Assembly (NCBI GenBank): GCA_001627335.1
Contig: LUPK01000050.1
Coordinates: 1-63,465 of the forward strand
Reading direction: 5' to 3'
DNA length: 63,465 bases
Source: Nocardioides sp. REDSEA-S33_B3
GTDB taxonomy: Bacteria > Actinomycetota > Actinomycetes > Propionibacteriales > Nocardioidaceae
A model generated the notes under the pieces. The model was not told the origin of the DNA. It did not search any database and saw nothing but the letters and a program-made list of their open reading frames with translations. The translations under genes and the position numbers were made by a program. Numbering within the stretch: the first letter of the stretch is position 1; each line of letters starts with the position of its first letter. Positions 1-8,176 of the stretch are shown here, piece after piece.

Positions 1-1146
1 GGGCCGACCGCGGAGGTGGTCGAGCCGGCCGAGGAGCGCCCCGCGCCGAGCCGCGGCGAGCAGACCGAGCTGGGGGTGCGGGCCTTCGGACGCGAGGTCG
101 ACACCGCCTGGCGTCGTACCTCCTACTCGGGGCTGGTCCGCGTGGAGGAGCAGGCGCCCTCGGTCGGCAGCGAGCCGGCGGTGACGGTGCTGACCGACGA
201 GCCCGACGAGTCCCTGCCCGACCTGCCCGGCATGCCTGCCCCCGCTGCTGAGCCGGACGCCGAGCCGGCGCATCCGTCCCCGGTCTCGCCGATGGCCGAG
301 CTGCCGGCAGGCGCCGCGTTCGGGTCGCTGGTCCACGCGGTCCTGGAGCACGCCGACCCCGACGCCCCCGTCCTCGAGGCCGAGCTGCGGGCGCGGGTCG
401 GCGAGGAGCTGCGCTGGTGGCCGGTCGACGTCGATCCCGATGTGCTCGCCGCGGCCCTGGTGCCGCTGCACCACACGCCGCTCGGGCCGCTGGCCGGCGA
501 CCGGACGCTGGCGCAGGTCCCGCTGCGCGACCGCCTGCGCGAGCTGGATTTCGAGCTGCCCATGGCCGGTGGCGACCACGCCGCCGGCGACCGGCCCGGG
601 CACCTCGTCGGCGACGTGGCCGACCTGCTGCGCACGCACCTGCCCGAGGGCGACCCGCTGCTGCCGTACGCCGACCGGCTGGCCCGGCCGCCGCTGGCCG
701 ACCAGCCGCTGACGGGCTATCTCGGCGGCTCGGTCGACGCGGTGCTCCGCGTGGGCTCGGGTGCCGACCAGCGCTTCCTGGTCGTCGACTACAAGACCAA
801 CCTGCTCGGCGAGCAGGGGCGGCCGCCGACGGCCGCCGACTACGCCCCACCGGCGCTGGCCGAGGCGATGCTGCACAGCCACTACCCGCTCCAGGCGCTG
901 CTCTACAGCGTCGTCGCGCACCGCTACCTGCGCTGGCGGCTGCCCGGCTACGAGCCGGAGACCCACCTCGGCGGCGTGCTCTACCTCTACCTGCGAGGCA
1001 TGTGCGGGCCGGAGACCCCGACCACCGACGGTGTCCCGGCCGGTGTCTTCTCCTGGCGCCCGCCGGCGGCGCTGGTGACCGCGCTGTCGGACCTGCTCGA
1101 CGCGCCTGCCCCCGACCCCGCCCCCACCGCCGGGGAGGCCCGATGA
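1..1146 (+). CDS. recB: RecB, exodeoxyribonuclease V beta subunit, C-terminal part
   Basis: The reading frame is open from base 1, so the gene begins outside the window and only its last ~380 codons are here. The C-terminal half holds a PD-(D/E)XK nuclease domain of the RecB type: GGSVDAVLRV supplies the metal-binding Asp and LVVDYKTNLLG the catalytic D-x-K pair, followed by a conserved YPLQALLYSVVAHRYL segment. In the RecBCD family this domain performs the nuclease step of double-strand break processing and degradation of linear DNA. The stop overlaps the recD start in an ATGA junction, so the two are translationally coupled; recC is presumably upstream. The helicase domains are not visible. 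Confidence 0.9.
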   Translation, partial: GPTAEVVEPAEERPAPSRGEQTELGVRAFGREVDTAWRRTSYSGLVRVEEQAPSVGSEPAVTVLTDEPDESLPDLPGMPAPAAEPDAEPAHPSPVSPMAELPAGAAFGSLVHAVLEHADPDAPVLEAELRARVGEELRWWPVDVDPDVLAAALVPLHHTPLGPLAGDRTLAQVPLRDRLRELDFELPMAGGDHAAGDRPGHLVGDVADLLRTHLPEGDPLLPYADRLARPPLADQPLTGYLGGSVDAVLRVGSGADQRFLVVDYKTNLLGEQGRPPTAADYAPPALAEAMLHSHYPLQALLYSVVAHRYLRWRLPGYEPETHLGGVLYLYLRGMCGPETPTTDGVPAGVFSWRPPAALVTALSDLLDAPAPDPAPTAGEAR

Positions 1147-2933
1147 TCGAGCGCTTCGAGCCCACCGACGCCCACGACCGACGGCTGGTGCCGGGCCTGG
1201 ACGGCCTGCTGGGCGCCTTCAACGCCGCGGGCGTGCTGGCGGCGGCCGACGTGCACACCGCGCTGCGCCTCGGCGAGCTCGTCGGCGAGGACGACGAGCG
1301 GCTCCGGCTCGGGGTCGCGCTGGCCGTGCGCGCCGCTCGGCACGGCTCGGTCTGCGTGGACCTGACAGGCATCGCCGACGGCGACGACCTGCCCTGGCCC
1401 GACGGCGACGGCTGGGCCGACGACCTGGCGGTCTCGGCCTTCGCCGCCTCGTCGGTGGCGCGGGTCGAGCACGGCCTGGTCTACCTCGACCGCTACTGGC
1501 GCGAGGAGGGGCAGGTTCGCGACGACCTCGTGCGCCGGGCCGAGGCGACGCCGCCCGTGGTCGACGACGCCCTGCTCGAGGCCCACGCCGACCGGCTGTT
1601 CCCCGACGAGGGGTCGGCCGACCAGCGGGCCGTGGCGCTGGCCGCGGCGCGGCAGTGGACGACCGTGCTGACCGGCGGCCCGGGCACCGGCAAGACGACG
1701 ACGGTGGCCGGACTGCTCGCGGTGCTGGCCGCCGAGGCGGCCGGTGGCCCGGACCCCCGCGAGCTGCGGATCGCGCTCACGGCACCGACCGGCAAGGCCG
1801 CGGCGCGGCTGCTGGAGTCGGTGCGCGAGGCGCAGGAGCGGCCGGGTGCGGGGTTCGACGCCGACGACCGGCGACGGCTCGAGGGCCTGACGGCCACCAC
1901 CATGCACCGGCTGCTGGGCTGGCGTCCGGACTCCACCACCCGCTTCCGTCACCACCGCGGCAACACGCTCCCGCACGACGTGATCGTGGTCGACGAGACG
2001 TCGATGGTCTCGCTGACGATGATGGCCCGGCTGCTGGCGGCGGTGCGCTCCGATGCCCGCCTGGTGCTGGTCGGCGATCCGGACCAGCTGGCCTCGGTCG
2101 AGGCCGGTGCGGTGCTGGCCGACCTGGTCGGCGGGCTCGCGTCCCGGGCGCCCACGGCCGTCACGGGCCTCACCACGACGCGGCGCTACGGCGCGGAGAT
2201 CGGGGCACTCGCCCAGGCGCTGCGCGACGGGGACGCCGACCAGGTGTTGCGCCTGCTCGACGCGGGCCACGCGCCGGGTGCGGGCGAGACCGGCGTACGC
2301 CGCCTCGACCCCGACGACCCGTCCGCCGTCGCGGCCCTGCGGACCCGGCTGCTCGACCAGGCCCGGTCCCTGCACGCGCTGGCCGAGGCCGGGCGCGCGG
2401 ACGAGGCGCTGGCGCTTACCGAGGAGCACCGGCTGCTGTGCGCCCACCGCGACGGCCCGCACGGCGCCCGGCACTGGAACGCCATGGTCGAGCGGCTGCT
2501 GGGGGAGGAGGTCGGGTTGTTCCTCGGCCCGCACGGCCAGGAGTGGTACCCCGGTCGCCCGGTGCTGGTGACCAGCAACGACTACGGCCTCGGGCTCTTC
2601 AACGGCGACACGGGGGTCACCGTCCGCGACGGCGAGCAGCTGCGCGTCGTGGTGGCCGGCGCGTCGACGTACGCCACCTCGCGGCTCTCCGACGTCGAGA
2701 CCCTGCACGCGATGACCGTCCACAAGAGCCAGGGCAGCCAGGCCCGGCACGTGACCGTGCTGCTGCCGCCGGAGGACTCGCCGCTGCTGACCCGTGAGCT
2801 GCTCTACACCGCGGTGACCCGGGCGCGGGAGAGCGTGACGGTGATCGGCACGCCCGAGGCGGTGCGGGCCGCGGTGGAGCGCCGGGTCCAGCGCGCCAGC
2901 GGGCTGCGCCCGCGCCTGGCGGTCGGCGGCTGA
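1143..2933 (+). CDS. recD: RecD, exodeoxyribonuclease V alpha subunit (SF1 helicase)
   Basis: The product is 596 residues from the ATG that overlaps the recB stop. It shows the SF1B helicase motifs of RecD: Walker A TGGPGTGKTTT near residue 180, Walker B VIVVDETSMVS near 280, a GDPDQLASVEAGAVLADL motif III region, and the C-terminal MTVHKSQGSQ plus LLYTAVTRARE motifs V and VI. Length and motif order fit the family. It is the 5'-3' motor of RecBCD. Coupling to recB and lack of an independent promoter indicate one recBD transcript. Confidence 0.92.
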   Translation: MIERFEPTDAHDRRLVPGLDGLLGAFNAAGVLAAADVHTALRLGELVGEDDERLRLGVALAVRAARHGSVCVDLTGIADGDDLPWPDGDGWADDLAVSAFAASSVARVEHGLVYLDRYWREEGQVRDDLVRRAEATPPVVDDALLEAHADRLFPDEGSADQRAVALAAARQWTTVLTGGPGTGKTTTVAGLLAVLAAEAAGGPDPRELRIALTAPTGKAAARLLESVREAQERPGAGFDADDRRRLEGLTATTMHRLLGWRPDSTTRFRHHRGNTLPHDVIVVDETSMVSLTMMARLLAAVRSDARLVLVGDPDQLASVEAGAVLADLVGGLASRAPTAVTGLTTTRRYGAEIGALAQALRDGDADQVLRLLDAGHAPGAGETGVRRLDPDDPSAVAALRTRLLDQARSLHALAEAGRADEALALTEEHRLLCAHRDGPHGARHWNAMVERLLGEEVGLFLGPHGQEWYPGRPVLVTSNDYGLGLFNGDTGVTVRDGEQLRVVVAGASTYATSRLSDVETLHAMTVHKSQGSQARHVTVLLPPEDSPLLTRELLYTAVTRARESVTVIGTPEAVRAAVERRVQRASGLRPRLAVGG

Positions 2934-2974
2934 CCCGGACCCGGGACCGTGACGTGGGTGTCACACGTGGCGGT

Positions 2975-2980
2975 TAGGGT
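2975..2980 (+). promoter_or_regulatory. -10 element of a probable leaderless promoter
   Basis: TAGGGT ends 6 nt before the GTG at 2987, which would put the transcript start on the start codon itself. No Shine-Dalgarno sequence is present, in agreement with a leaderless mRNA. Confidence 0.55.
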
Positions 2981-2986
2981 GCCCGG

Positions 2987-3595
2987 GTGCCGTTCCTGCT
3001 GCGTGTCGAGCTCCCCGACGTCCCCGGATCCCTGGGTCGCCTGGCGGGAGCCATCGGTGAGGCCGGTGGCGACATCGAGGCGATCGAGATCGTCGAGAAG
3101 CGCCACGACGGCACCGCCGTCGACGACGTGCTGCTGGAGCTGCCGCCGACCGCGATGCCCGACACGATCGTCTCGGCGTGCAACCAGCTGCCGGGCGTCC
3201 ACGTGGTGTGGATCAGCCGGTACGCCGCGGGCGGCAACCTCTTCCTCGACCTCGAGGCCGTCGAGGACCTCACGGCCAACCCGACCGAGGCGCTGGACCG
3301 CCTCGTCGACCTGCTGCCGGTGACCTTCCGCGCCGACTGGGCCGCGCGGGTGCACCGCGCCCACGGCCAGCGCTACTCCACCGAGGCCGCCCCCTCGGAC
3401 CTGCCGTTCGTCGAGCTGGTGCGCACCGAGCGGGTCGAGATCGAGGGCGACGACGTCAACGTCGTCGTCGCGGCACGCCTCGGCGGCAACGAGATCGTGG
3501 TCGTCGGTCGACGTGGCGGTCCGGACTTCCTGGACTCCGAGCTCGCTCGCGTCGGCCACCTCGCCGGCCTCGCCATGTCGATCCAGCGCGACTGA
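2987..3595 (+). CDS. ACT-domain protein, probable amino-acid-binding regulator
   Basis: The 202-residue product opens with a typical ACT domain: LRVELPDVPGSLGRLAGAIG then GGDIEAIEIVEK, the beta-alpha-beta start of ligand-binding ACT modules. No catalytic domain follows; the C-terminal half (from about residue 100) is a poorly characterised region. Stand-alone ACT proteins in actinobacteria are presumed to sense amino acids, but the ligand here is unknown. The GTG start at 2987 is supported by the TAGGGT element just upstream and by the ACT domain starting at residue 3. It stands alone between recD and a convergent oxidoreductase gene. Confidence 0.75.
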   Translation: MPFLLRVELPDVPGSLGRLAGAIGEAGGDIEAIEIVEKRHDGTAVDDVLLELPPTAMPDTIVSACNQLPGVHVVWISRYAAGGNLFLDLEAVEDLTANPTEALDRLVDLLPVTFRADWAARVHRAHGQRYSTEAAPSDLPFVELVRTERVEIEGDDVNVVVAARLGGNEIVVVGRRGGPDFLDSELARVGHLAGLAMSIQRD

Positions 3596-3598
3596 GCA

Positions 3599-3694
3599 GC
3601 CGAGCACGAGGCACGAGTGCTCGGCGTCGCGAAGGAAGGTCGAGCAAGGCGCACGTCCGAGGGACGAGGACGTGGTCGCCGGGTCGAGACCCGG
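3599..3694. terminator. two hairpins between convergent genes, probable bidirectional terminator
   Basis: A perfect 9-bp stem (GCCGAGCAC at 3599-3607 with GTGCTCGGC at 3617-3625) begins 3 nt after the ACT gene stop. A second stem, CCGGGTC-GA-GACCCGG, lies at 3679-3694. There is no U-tract, as is common in high-GC actinobacteria. The position between converging genes fits transcription termination. Confidence 0.5.
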
Positions 3695-3716
3695 TGACGT
3701 ACGCGCCTACCTCAGG

Positions 3717-4160
3717 TCAGACCCGCTCCAAGACGAACACCGGGATCTCGCGGTCGGTGTTCGCCTGGTACTCCTCGTACGGCGCGTAGACCGCGACCGC
3801 GCGCTCCCACCACTGTGCGCGCTCCTCGCCCTCGGCGACCCGGGCGCGGTAGGTGTGCTTCTCGGCGCCGTCCTGCAGCTCGACCTCGGGGTGGGCGAGG
3901 AAGTTGTGGTACCACTCCGGGTGCTCGGGGTGCCCGCCCTTGGAGGCCACCGCGGCGTACACGCCGTCGTGCTCGACCCGCATGACCGGGTTCTTGCGCA
4001 GCGCGCCGGACTTCACGCCCACCGAGGTGATGACCACGATCGGCCACTCGGGGTGGTCGGGCAGGGTGTTGGCGCGCTGCCCGTCGGAGGCCTCGTACTC
4101 GGCCACCTGGTTGCGGACCCACTCGGAGGGGCTGGGGACGTACTCACCTGTCAGCGTCAT
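3717..4160 (-). CDS. deazaflavin (F420)-dependent nitroreductase-family oxidoreductase
   Basis: The 147-residue product matches the Ddn/DUF385 family: N-terminal [14 protein letters not shown], then [20 protein letters not shown] with the family T/S-x-G-x-K/R-SG-x-x-R signature, and later [19 protein letters not shown], the conserved Y-NL/F-x-A-P stretch. Family members bind the deazaflavin cofactor F420 and reduce varied substrates including nitro compounds and quinones. The ATG at 4160 is chosen because [11 protein letters not shown] is a plausible N terminus; an upstream GTG at 4169 adds three residues. It is divergent from menB with only 56 bp between. Substrate unknown. Confidence 0.8.
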   Translation of the reverse strand: MTLTGEYVPSPSEWVRNQVAEYEASDGQRANTLPDHPEWPIVVITSVGVKSGALRKNPVMRVEHDGVYAAVASKGGHPEHPEWYHNFLAHPEVELQDGAEKHTYRARVAEGEERAQWWERAVAVYAPYEEYQANTDREIPVFVLERV

Positions 4161-4203
4161 GCCCACCACAACACCGGGTTCCCCTCGGCTCTTCCACCCC
4201 CGC

Positions 4204-4209
4204 TAGGTT
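4204..4209 (+). promoter_or_regulatory. -10 element upstream of menB (leaderless)
   Basis: TAGGTT lies 7 nt before the menB ATG at 4217 and no ribosome-binding site intervenes, so a leaderless transcript is likely. Confidence 0.55.
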
Positions 4210-4216
4210 GCCTGCC

Positions 4217-5152
4217 ATGAGCGCGATCGACGGCGTGTCCGACATCTTCGACCCCGAGCAGTGGGACGAGGTCCCCGGCTTCGAGGGACTCACCGACCTG
4301 ACCTACCACCGCGCCAAGGCGCACGGCACGGTGCGCGTCGCCTTCGACCGCCCCGACGTGCTCAACGCCTTCCGGCCGCACACCGTCGACGAGCTGCTCA
4401 CCGTGATGGAGCACGCGCGCACCTCCGCCGACGTCGGCTGCGTGCTGCTCACCGGCAACGGACCGAGCGAGAAGAACGGCAAGCACTCGTTCTGCACCGG
4501 GGGCGACCAGCGCATCCGTGGCAAGGCCGGCTACCAGTACGAGACCGACGGTCACAACGACGCCGGCGCCCCGCCGAACCCGATCGACAAGGCCAAGCTC
4601 GCCCGGCTGCACATCCTCGAGGTGCAGCGGCTCATCCGCTTCATGCCCAAGGTCGTCATCTGCGTCGTCCCCGGGTGGGCCGCCGGTGGCGGGCACTCGC
4701 TGCACGTCGTCTCCGACCTGACCCTGGCCAGCCTCGAGCACGCCCGCTTCAAGCAGACCGACGCCGACGTCGGCTCCTTCGACGGCGGGTTCGGCTCGGC
4801 GTACCTCGCCCGTCAGGTCGGCCAGAAGTTCGCCCGCGAGATCTTCTTCCTCGCCCAGGAGTACTCGGCCGAGGACGGGGTCCGGATGGGCACGGTCAAC
4901 AAGGCCGTGCCGCACGCCGAGCTCGAGAAGGTCGCCCTGGAGTGGGGCCGGCTGATCAACGGCAAGAGCCCCACGGCCCAGCGGATGCTGAAGTACTCCT
5001 TCAACGCCATTGACGACGGCCTGGTCGGCCAACAGCTCTTCGCCGGCGAGACCACGCGCCTGGCCTACATGACCGACGAGGCCCAGGAGGGCCGCGACCA
5101 GTTCCTCGAGAAGCGGGACCCCGACTGGAGCCCGTACCCCTGGTACTACTGA
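4217..5152 (+). CDS. menB: 1,4-dihydroxy-2-naphthoyl-CoA synthase
   Basis: The 311-residue crotonase-fold enzyme converts o-succinylbenzoyl-CoA to 1,4-dihydroxy-2-naphthoyl-CoA in menaquinone synthesis. MenB signatures are the N-terminal FDPEQWDEVPGFEGLTDLTY, the insertion KHSFCTGGDQRIRGKAGYQ, the oxyanion segment VVPGWAAGGGHSLHVVSDLT, TDADVGSFDGGFGSAYLARQ, and the C-terminal DWSPYPWYY. The ATG at 4217 sits 7 nt behind a TAGGTT element; the TTG at 4208 overlaps that element. The 3' end (PWYY and stop) is the attachment site of the downstream mobile element, which leaves the coding sequence intact. Confidence 0.93.
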   Translation: MSAIDGVSDIFDPEQWDEVPGFEGLTDLTYHRAKAHGTVRVAFDRPDVLNAFRPHTVDELLTVMEHARTSADVGCVLLTGNGPSEKNGKHSFCTGGDQRIRGKAGYQYETDGHNDAGAPPNPIDKAKLARLHILEVQRLIRFMPKVVICVVPGWAAGGGHSLHVVSDLTLASLEHARFKQTDADVGSFDGGFGSAYLARQVGQKFAREIFFLAQEYSAEDGVRMGTVNKAVPHAELEKVALEWGRLINGKSPTAQRMLKYSFNAIDDGLVGQQLFAGETTRLAYMTDEAQEGRDQFLEKRDPDWSPYPWYY

Positions 5153-5153
5153 T
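5137..5153 (+). repeat. attL core, 17-bp direct repeat in the menB 3' end
   Basis: CCCCTGGTACTACTGAT covers the last MenB residues (PWYY) and the stop codon and is repeated exactly at 18781. A few bases further, GCAGGTCAG at 5167 also has a counterpart at 18811, so similarity extends imperfectly to about 39 bp. Confidence 0.8.
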
Positions 5154-5206
5154 CGGGCGCGTTTGAGCAGGTCAGAGGGGATGTCGGGCTGAGACGTCCG
5201 CGTCTG

Positions 5207-5226
5207 GTCCGCAAAAAGTCCGCAAG
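5207..5226 (+). repeat. left arm-type site, GTCCGCA-N4-GTCCGCA pair
   Basis: Two GTCCGCA heptamers start 11 bp apart, 54 bp inside the left core. The same 20-bp sequence with a single mismatch lies at 18636-18655 inside the other end. This is the layout expected for integrase or excisionase arm-binding sites; assignment is inference. Confidence 0.55.
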
Positions 5227-5360
5227 AGGTTGACGAGAGCCGACGCTGACGGGCTCCAGCGGGGTAAGCGCCCCGTTGCTCGCGCGGCGAGAGCCGATGG
5301 TGTGGGAGTGGCGGCTGGGCGTTCGTGCTGCGACCATGATGAGTCCGTGACGAAGGCAAC

Positions 5361-5415
5361 TACAACGTTGTAATTACTGCCGAGGACTTGAAACCTGTTT
5401 AGATATGGCTAAACA
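5361..5415 (+). promoter_or_regulatory. operator candidates for the toxin-antitoxin-chaperone operon
   Basis: A perfect 12-bp palindrome, TACAACGTTGTA, is at 5361-5372. A second inverted repeat, TGTTTAG (5396-5402) with CTAAACA (5409-5415), straddles the ATG of the first gene at 5405. Xre-type antitoxins usually bind palindromes in their own promoter, so both are candidate autoregulatory sites. Confidence 0.45.
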
Positions 5416-5815
5416 TGTACGCCATGAGCATCTTGCTGGCACGCCGTCGACGAAGTTGCAGATCTTCGGAGTACGGCTGCCCAGCGGTGCTTGCCCAGCG
5501 CTCGAGTGGCTGACGGGCCTGAACACGAAACAGCAGGCAGGGATCGCGGCGCGCTTCCGTGTCCTCGCCGAGCAGGGATGGCTTCGGTCACCAGACGCGT
5601 TCAACAAGCTCGATGAAGCAGACCCGCGGAACGGCGTACCGCGAGTGGATGAGATCAAGCACGTCAGTCTCAACCTGAGGGTGTACGTGGTCGGCTTCTC
5701 CCCGGGTGACAAGGAACTGTTTGTCACTCACGGGACGATCAAACCGAAGAAGAATCGGGTCGCCAAGGAAGTCGCGAAGGCGCGGGCGATCTACAAGGAA
5801 GGCACTGGGGCATGA
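5405..5815 (+). CDS. HigB/RelE-family toxin of a toxin-antitoxin-chaperone module
   Basis: The 136-residue basic protein resembles the phage-derived Gp49-like/HigB group of RelE-superfamily mRNA interferases: a helical N-terminal half (KQQAGIAARFRVLAEQGWLR), then KHVSLNLRVYVVGFSPGDKELFVTHGTIKPKKN and a Lys/Arg-rich C-terminal helix VAKEVAKARAIYKEG. Family members cleave mRNA on the ribosome. It overlaps the next gene by 4 nt (ATGA), and toxin-first order fits HigBA systems. An inverted repeat covers its start codon. No Shine-Dalgarno is evident. Target specificity cannot be read from sequence. Confidence 0.7.
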   Translation: MAKHVRHEHLAGTPSTKLQIFGVRLPSGACPALEWLTGLNTKQQAGIAARFRVLAEQGWLRSPDAFNKLDEADPRNGVPRVDEIKHVSLNLRVYVVGFSPGDKELFVTHGTIKPKKNRVAKEVAKARAIYKEGTGA

Positions 5816-6201
5816 CCGCCATGGGAAGTTGGTTCAAGGAGACGCCTGAGTCTCTCCGCCTGGTGGCGGAGGAGGCCGCTCTGCTTGAGGCAAGTGAACT
5901 CGTGGCGTCATGCCTCGAGGATCGACAGATCAAGAAGAGCACTCTTGCCGACCGCCTTGGTGTAAGCCGATCAGAGGTCACGCAGCGACTCAATGGCAAG
6001 CGAAACCTGACTGTGCGGACCCTCGGAGCAATGCTCCACGAACTCGGTTACCGCCTTCGGTTCGACGTGCAGGACCTTGCCCAGCATCGGCCCCAACGGC
6101 ACGTGGAGGTTGTAGGTGGAACCGGCTGGATCGCGCCCGGCGCCCGTTACACCCGCACGGGTAGCACTCTGCACCTCGTACGGCACGAAGTTGCTTCATG
6201 A
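5812..6201 (+). CDS. HigA-like Xre antitoxin with C-terminal extension
   Basis: The 129-residue protein has an N-terminal helix, then a helix-turn-helix of the Cro/CI type at about residues 35-85 (KSTLADRLGVSRSEVTQRLNGKRNLTVRTLGAMLHELGYRL in outline). About 35 residues follow the DNA-binding domain, ending GARYTRTGSTLHLVRHEVAS. In chaperone-dependent modules such as M. tuberculosis Rv1955-Rv1957 a C-terminal chaperone-addiction sequence makes the antitoxin unstable without its SecB-like partner, and this extension is a candidate for that role. It overlaps both neighbours by 4 nt. Confidence 0.72.
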   Translation: MTAMGSWFKETPESLRLVAEEAALLEASELVASCLEDRQIKKSTLADRLGVSRSEVTQRLNGKRNLTVRTLGAMLHELGYRLRFDVQDLAQHRPQRHVEVVGGTGWIAPGARYTRTGSTLHLVRHEVAS

Positions 6202-6722
6202 CCTCACGCGATGAAGTCTCGGAGCTTGCGAGCGAAGTCGTTGCTCGCTTGCTTCCGGGATTGCTGGTCCGCACTCAGGAATCCCGCTTCTGGTCGACGA
6301 CGCCTGATGACGAGGTGCTTCAGGGCATCGTCGTGTCCGCGGGCATTGATGTAAGTGTCGGTCGGCGATCACAGTCGGTGGACGTCAAGACGACATACAA
6401 CATCGACGCGCTTCGCCGACCCGACGATGGGGCTGATTCGGCTGGAGAGACTCCTGCGGAGGGTTGGCGTAGCAGCGTTGTCCTGCATGGCCAGTGGCAC
6501 CTCGAAGACCCGCAGACACTGAGCGATGACGCGGTCAGAGCCTTCGCTGTGAAGGTTGGTGTGATGACTCTGCATCCGTACGCCAGGGCTCACATCCAAA
6601 CGGCCGTTGTAGCAGCGGGCTGGCCTACCTACACGCTCGACGTTCTGACACATCAAGACGATCTATTCGTCAGTGAGGACGACCCCGAGAGCGTTGATCT
6701 CAACTTGGTGACGCTGGACTGA
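6198..6722 (+). CDS. SecB-like chaperone of the toxin-antitoxin module
   Basis: The 174-residue product has the SecB fold signature near its C terminus: LHPYARAHIQTAVVAAGWPT followed by YTLDVL, equivalent to the PYAR-x-x-I ... G-x-P-x-x-L stretch of SecB. The upstream part is rich in predicted beta strands (GIVVSAGIDVSVG, VDVKTTYNIDALR, SSVVLHGQWHLE). Length is close to that of Rv1957, the SecB-TA chaperone. Four-nt overlap with the antitoxin gene supports one operon. The role, inferred from that family, is to fold and protect the antitoxin. Its 3' end overlaps the convergent integrase gene by 23 nt. Confidence 0.68.
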   Translation: MTSRDEVSELASEVVARLLPGLLVRTQESRFWSTTPDDEVLQGIVVSAGIDVSVGRRSQSVDVKTTYNIDALRRPDDGADSAGETPAEGWRSSVVLHGQWHLEDPQTLSDDAVRAFAVKVGVMTLHPYARAHIQTAVVAAGWPTYTLDVLTHQDDLFVSEDDPESVDLNLVTLD

Positions 6723-7812
6723 GTGCCTGGCGCATCAGCTCTGAGGCCGCGGCCCGTGTCCGGTCCTCCGCCGTCGGCCACAGATGGCTGTAGGTGTTCA
6801 ACGTGGTCGTCGCGGACGAGTGCCCCAACGCTCTTTGCACGGTGACGACATCGCAGCCGGCGGCGATCAGCCCGGAGGCGTAGAAGTGCCGCAGGTCGTG
6901 GAGCCGCACGTGCGGCAAACCGGTTGAGGTCCGGGTCGCTCGCCAGCGCCAGCGCCAGTCGATGTCGTTGTCGTACATCGGGTCGTTGTCGACGGTGAAG
7001 AGCCAGCGGTCCGGCAACTCGTCCGGCAGGAATCGATCGATGTGCACGCGCAGCATCGCGACCAGCTCGTCGGGCAGGTGCACGATGCGCTCGGAGCCGT
7101 ACTTCGGCAGCCGCACCGCGAAGGTGTCGCCATCGCGCTGCAACTGACGCGACACGGTCAGCCGACGGAGCGAGAATTCGATGTCGCCGGACTGGACTCC
7201 AGCGGCCTCGCCCTTCCGCAGCCCGGCGAACGCGCAGAGTGCGACGTAGGCACGGAAGCCGTGACGCGTCGACACGCGGTTGCTGTCGGCGTGTGCGAGC
7301 AGCTGGCCGACCTGCGCCACCGTCGGGATCCGCATCGCGGCCTCGACCTTCCGCCGGCGTGGCAACGCGACGCCGGCGGTGGGGTCGGCGGCGATGACGC
7401 GATCGGACACCGCGGCACGGAAGACCGACCGCACGATCACGAACCGCGTCTTGATGGTCGTCGGCGCCCAACGACTGGAGATCCACTTCACCCACGTCTC
7501 GATGTGCGAGCGTCGGATCGCCTTCATCGGCAGATCGCCGAAGCTGACAGACCCGACCGCGAGGTCGGCGTTGGCGCGGGTTGACGGCACCCAGAGTTGG
7601 CGCGGCGCCCAGGCGTCGTAGAACTCCTGGAAGGTCACCCGACCGGCGCGCGGGTTAACGTACGTACCGGTGTGGAGCGTCGAGGTCACCTCGTCGAGCC
7701 ACGCAGCGGCGTCGACCTTGCGCCTGAAGTGACGAGAGCGCTCGCGCCCGGTGTCGTCCCGATAGCGGGCGCGCCAACGGCCGTCGGGGCGCCTCGCGAT
7801 GCTCCCGGCCAT
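6700..7812 (-). CDS. int: tyrosine site-specific integrase
   Basis: The 370-residue recombinase has an N-terminal arm-binding region (SIARRPDGRWRARYRDDTGR, an AP2-like start), a SAM-like core-binding domain around residues 65-165, and a catalytic domain with Arg in CAFAGLRKGEA, the HDLRHFYASG box, and LGHSSATTTLNTYSHLW carrying the Tyr nucleophile. It follows an AAGGAGGTGA Shine-Dalgarno. It lies 60 bp downstream of the excisionase-like gene in the same direction. The proposed target is the 3' end of menB, a protein-coding gene rather than the more usual tRNA. Confidence 0.92.
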   Translation of the reverse strand: MAGSIARRPDGRWRARYRDDTGRERSRHFRRKVDAAAWLDEVTSTLHTGTYVNPRAGRVTFQEFYDAWAPRQLWVPSTRANADLAVGSVSFGDLPMKAIRRSHIETWVKWISSRWAPTTIKTRFVIVRSVFRAAVSDRVIAADPTAGVALPRRRKVEAAMRIPTVAQVGQLLAHADSNRVSTRHGFRAYVALCAFAGLRKGEAAGVQSGDIEFSLRRLTVSRQLQRDGDTFAVRLPKYGSERIVHLPDELVAMLRVHIDRFLPDELPDRWLFTVDNDPMYDNDIDWRWRWRATRTSTGLPHVRLHDLRHFYASGLIAAGCDVVTVQRALGHSSATTTLNTYSHLWPTAEDRTRAAASELMRQALSPASPS

Positions 7813-7872
7813 CGGTCACCTCCTTGCGACGATCGACTCACCTTGCGCCGCTCGGCCGCACGGTCGGCGGGC

Positions 7873-8115
7873 TCAGTCGTGTCTCTGTGGACGGTTGGTC
7901 TGCTCGGCCAGCCATAGGACGAGGTCGGCACGCCAGTAGCGGACGTGGCGGCCGATCTTGAAGCTCCGCGGTCCGCAGCCGAGGTGCCGCCAGTAGCGCA
8001 GCGTCCCCTCGGCGACTCGGAGGAAGCGGCAGGCCTCCTGGAGGGTGAGCATCTCGTCGCCGGGGTTCTTGATCGGGCGGCGGTTCTCGTCGGGGTTGAT
8101 CGGTGATGCGGTCAT
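7873..8115 (-). CDS. xis: excisionase-like MerR/helix-turn-helix protein
   Basis: The 80-residue protein contains a winged-helix DNA-binding domain typical of excisionases: MLTLQEACRFLRVAEGTLRYW, then RHLGCGPRSFKIGRHVRYW and RADLVLWLAEQ. The ATG at 8115 follows GAGGAGC, a good ribosome-binding site; upstream in-frame starts lack one. It precedes the integrase gene on the same strand, the common xis-int order. Four copies of a 9-10-bp motif lie just upstream (8177-8254). It may direct excision and repress its own promoter; function is inferred. Confidence 0.75.
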   Translation of the reverse strand: MTASPINPDENRRPIKNPGDEMLTLQEACRFLRVAEGTLRYWRHLGCGPRSFKIGRHVRYWRADLVLWLAEQTNRPQRHD

Positions 8116-8176
8116 GGCGTTGCTCCTCGCCGGTTGGGGCCACGGACGGTCGGTCCGTGTCGGCCAGCATGGGCGG

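Noticed and set aside
987..2750. Minus-strand open frame over recD
   Set aside because: It has no motifs, and RecD motifs are clear on the other strand.
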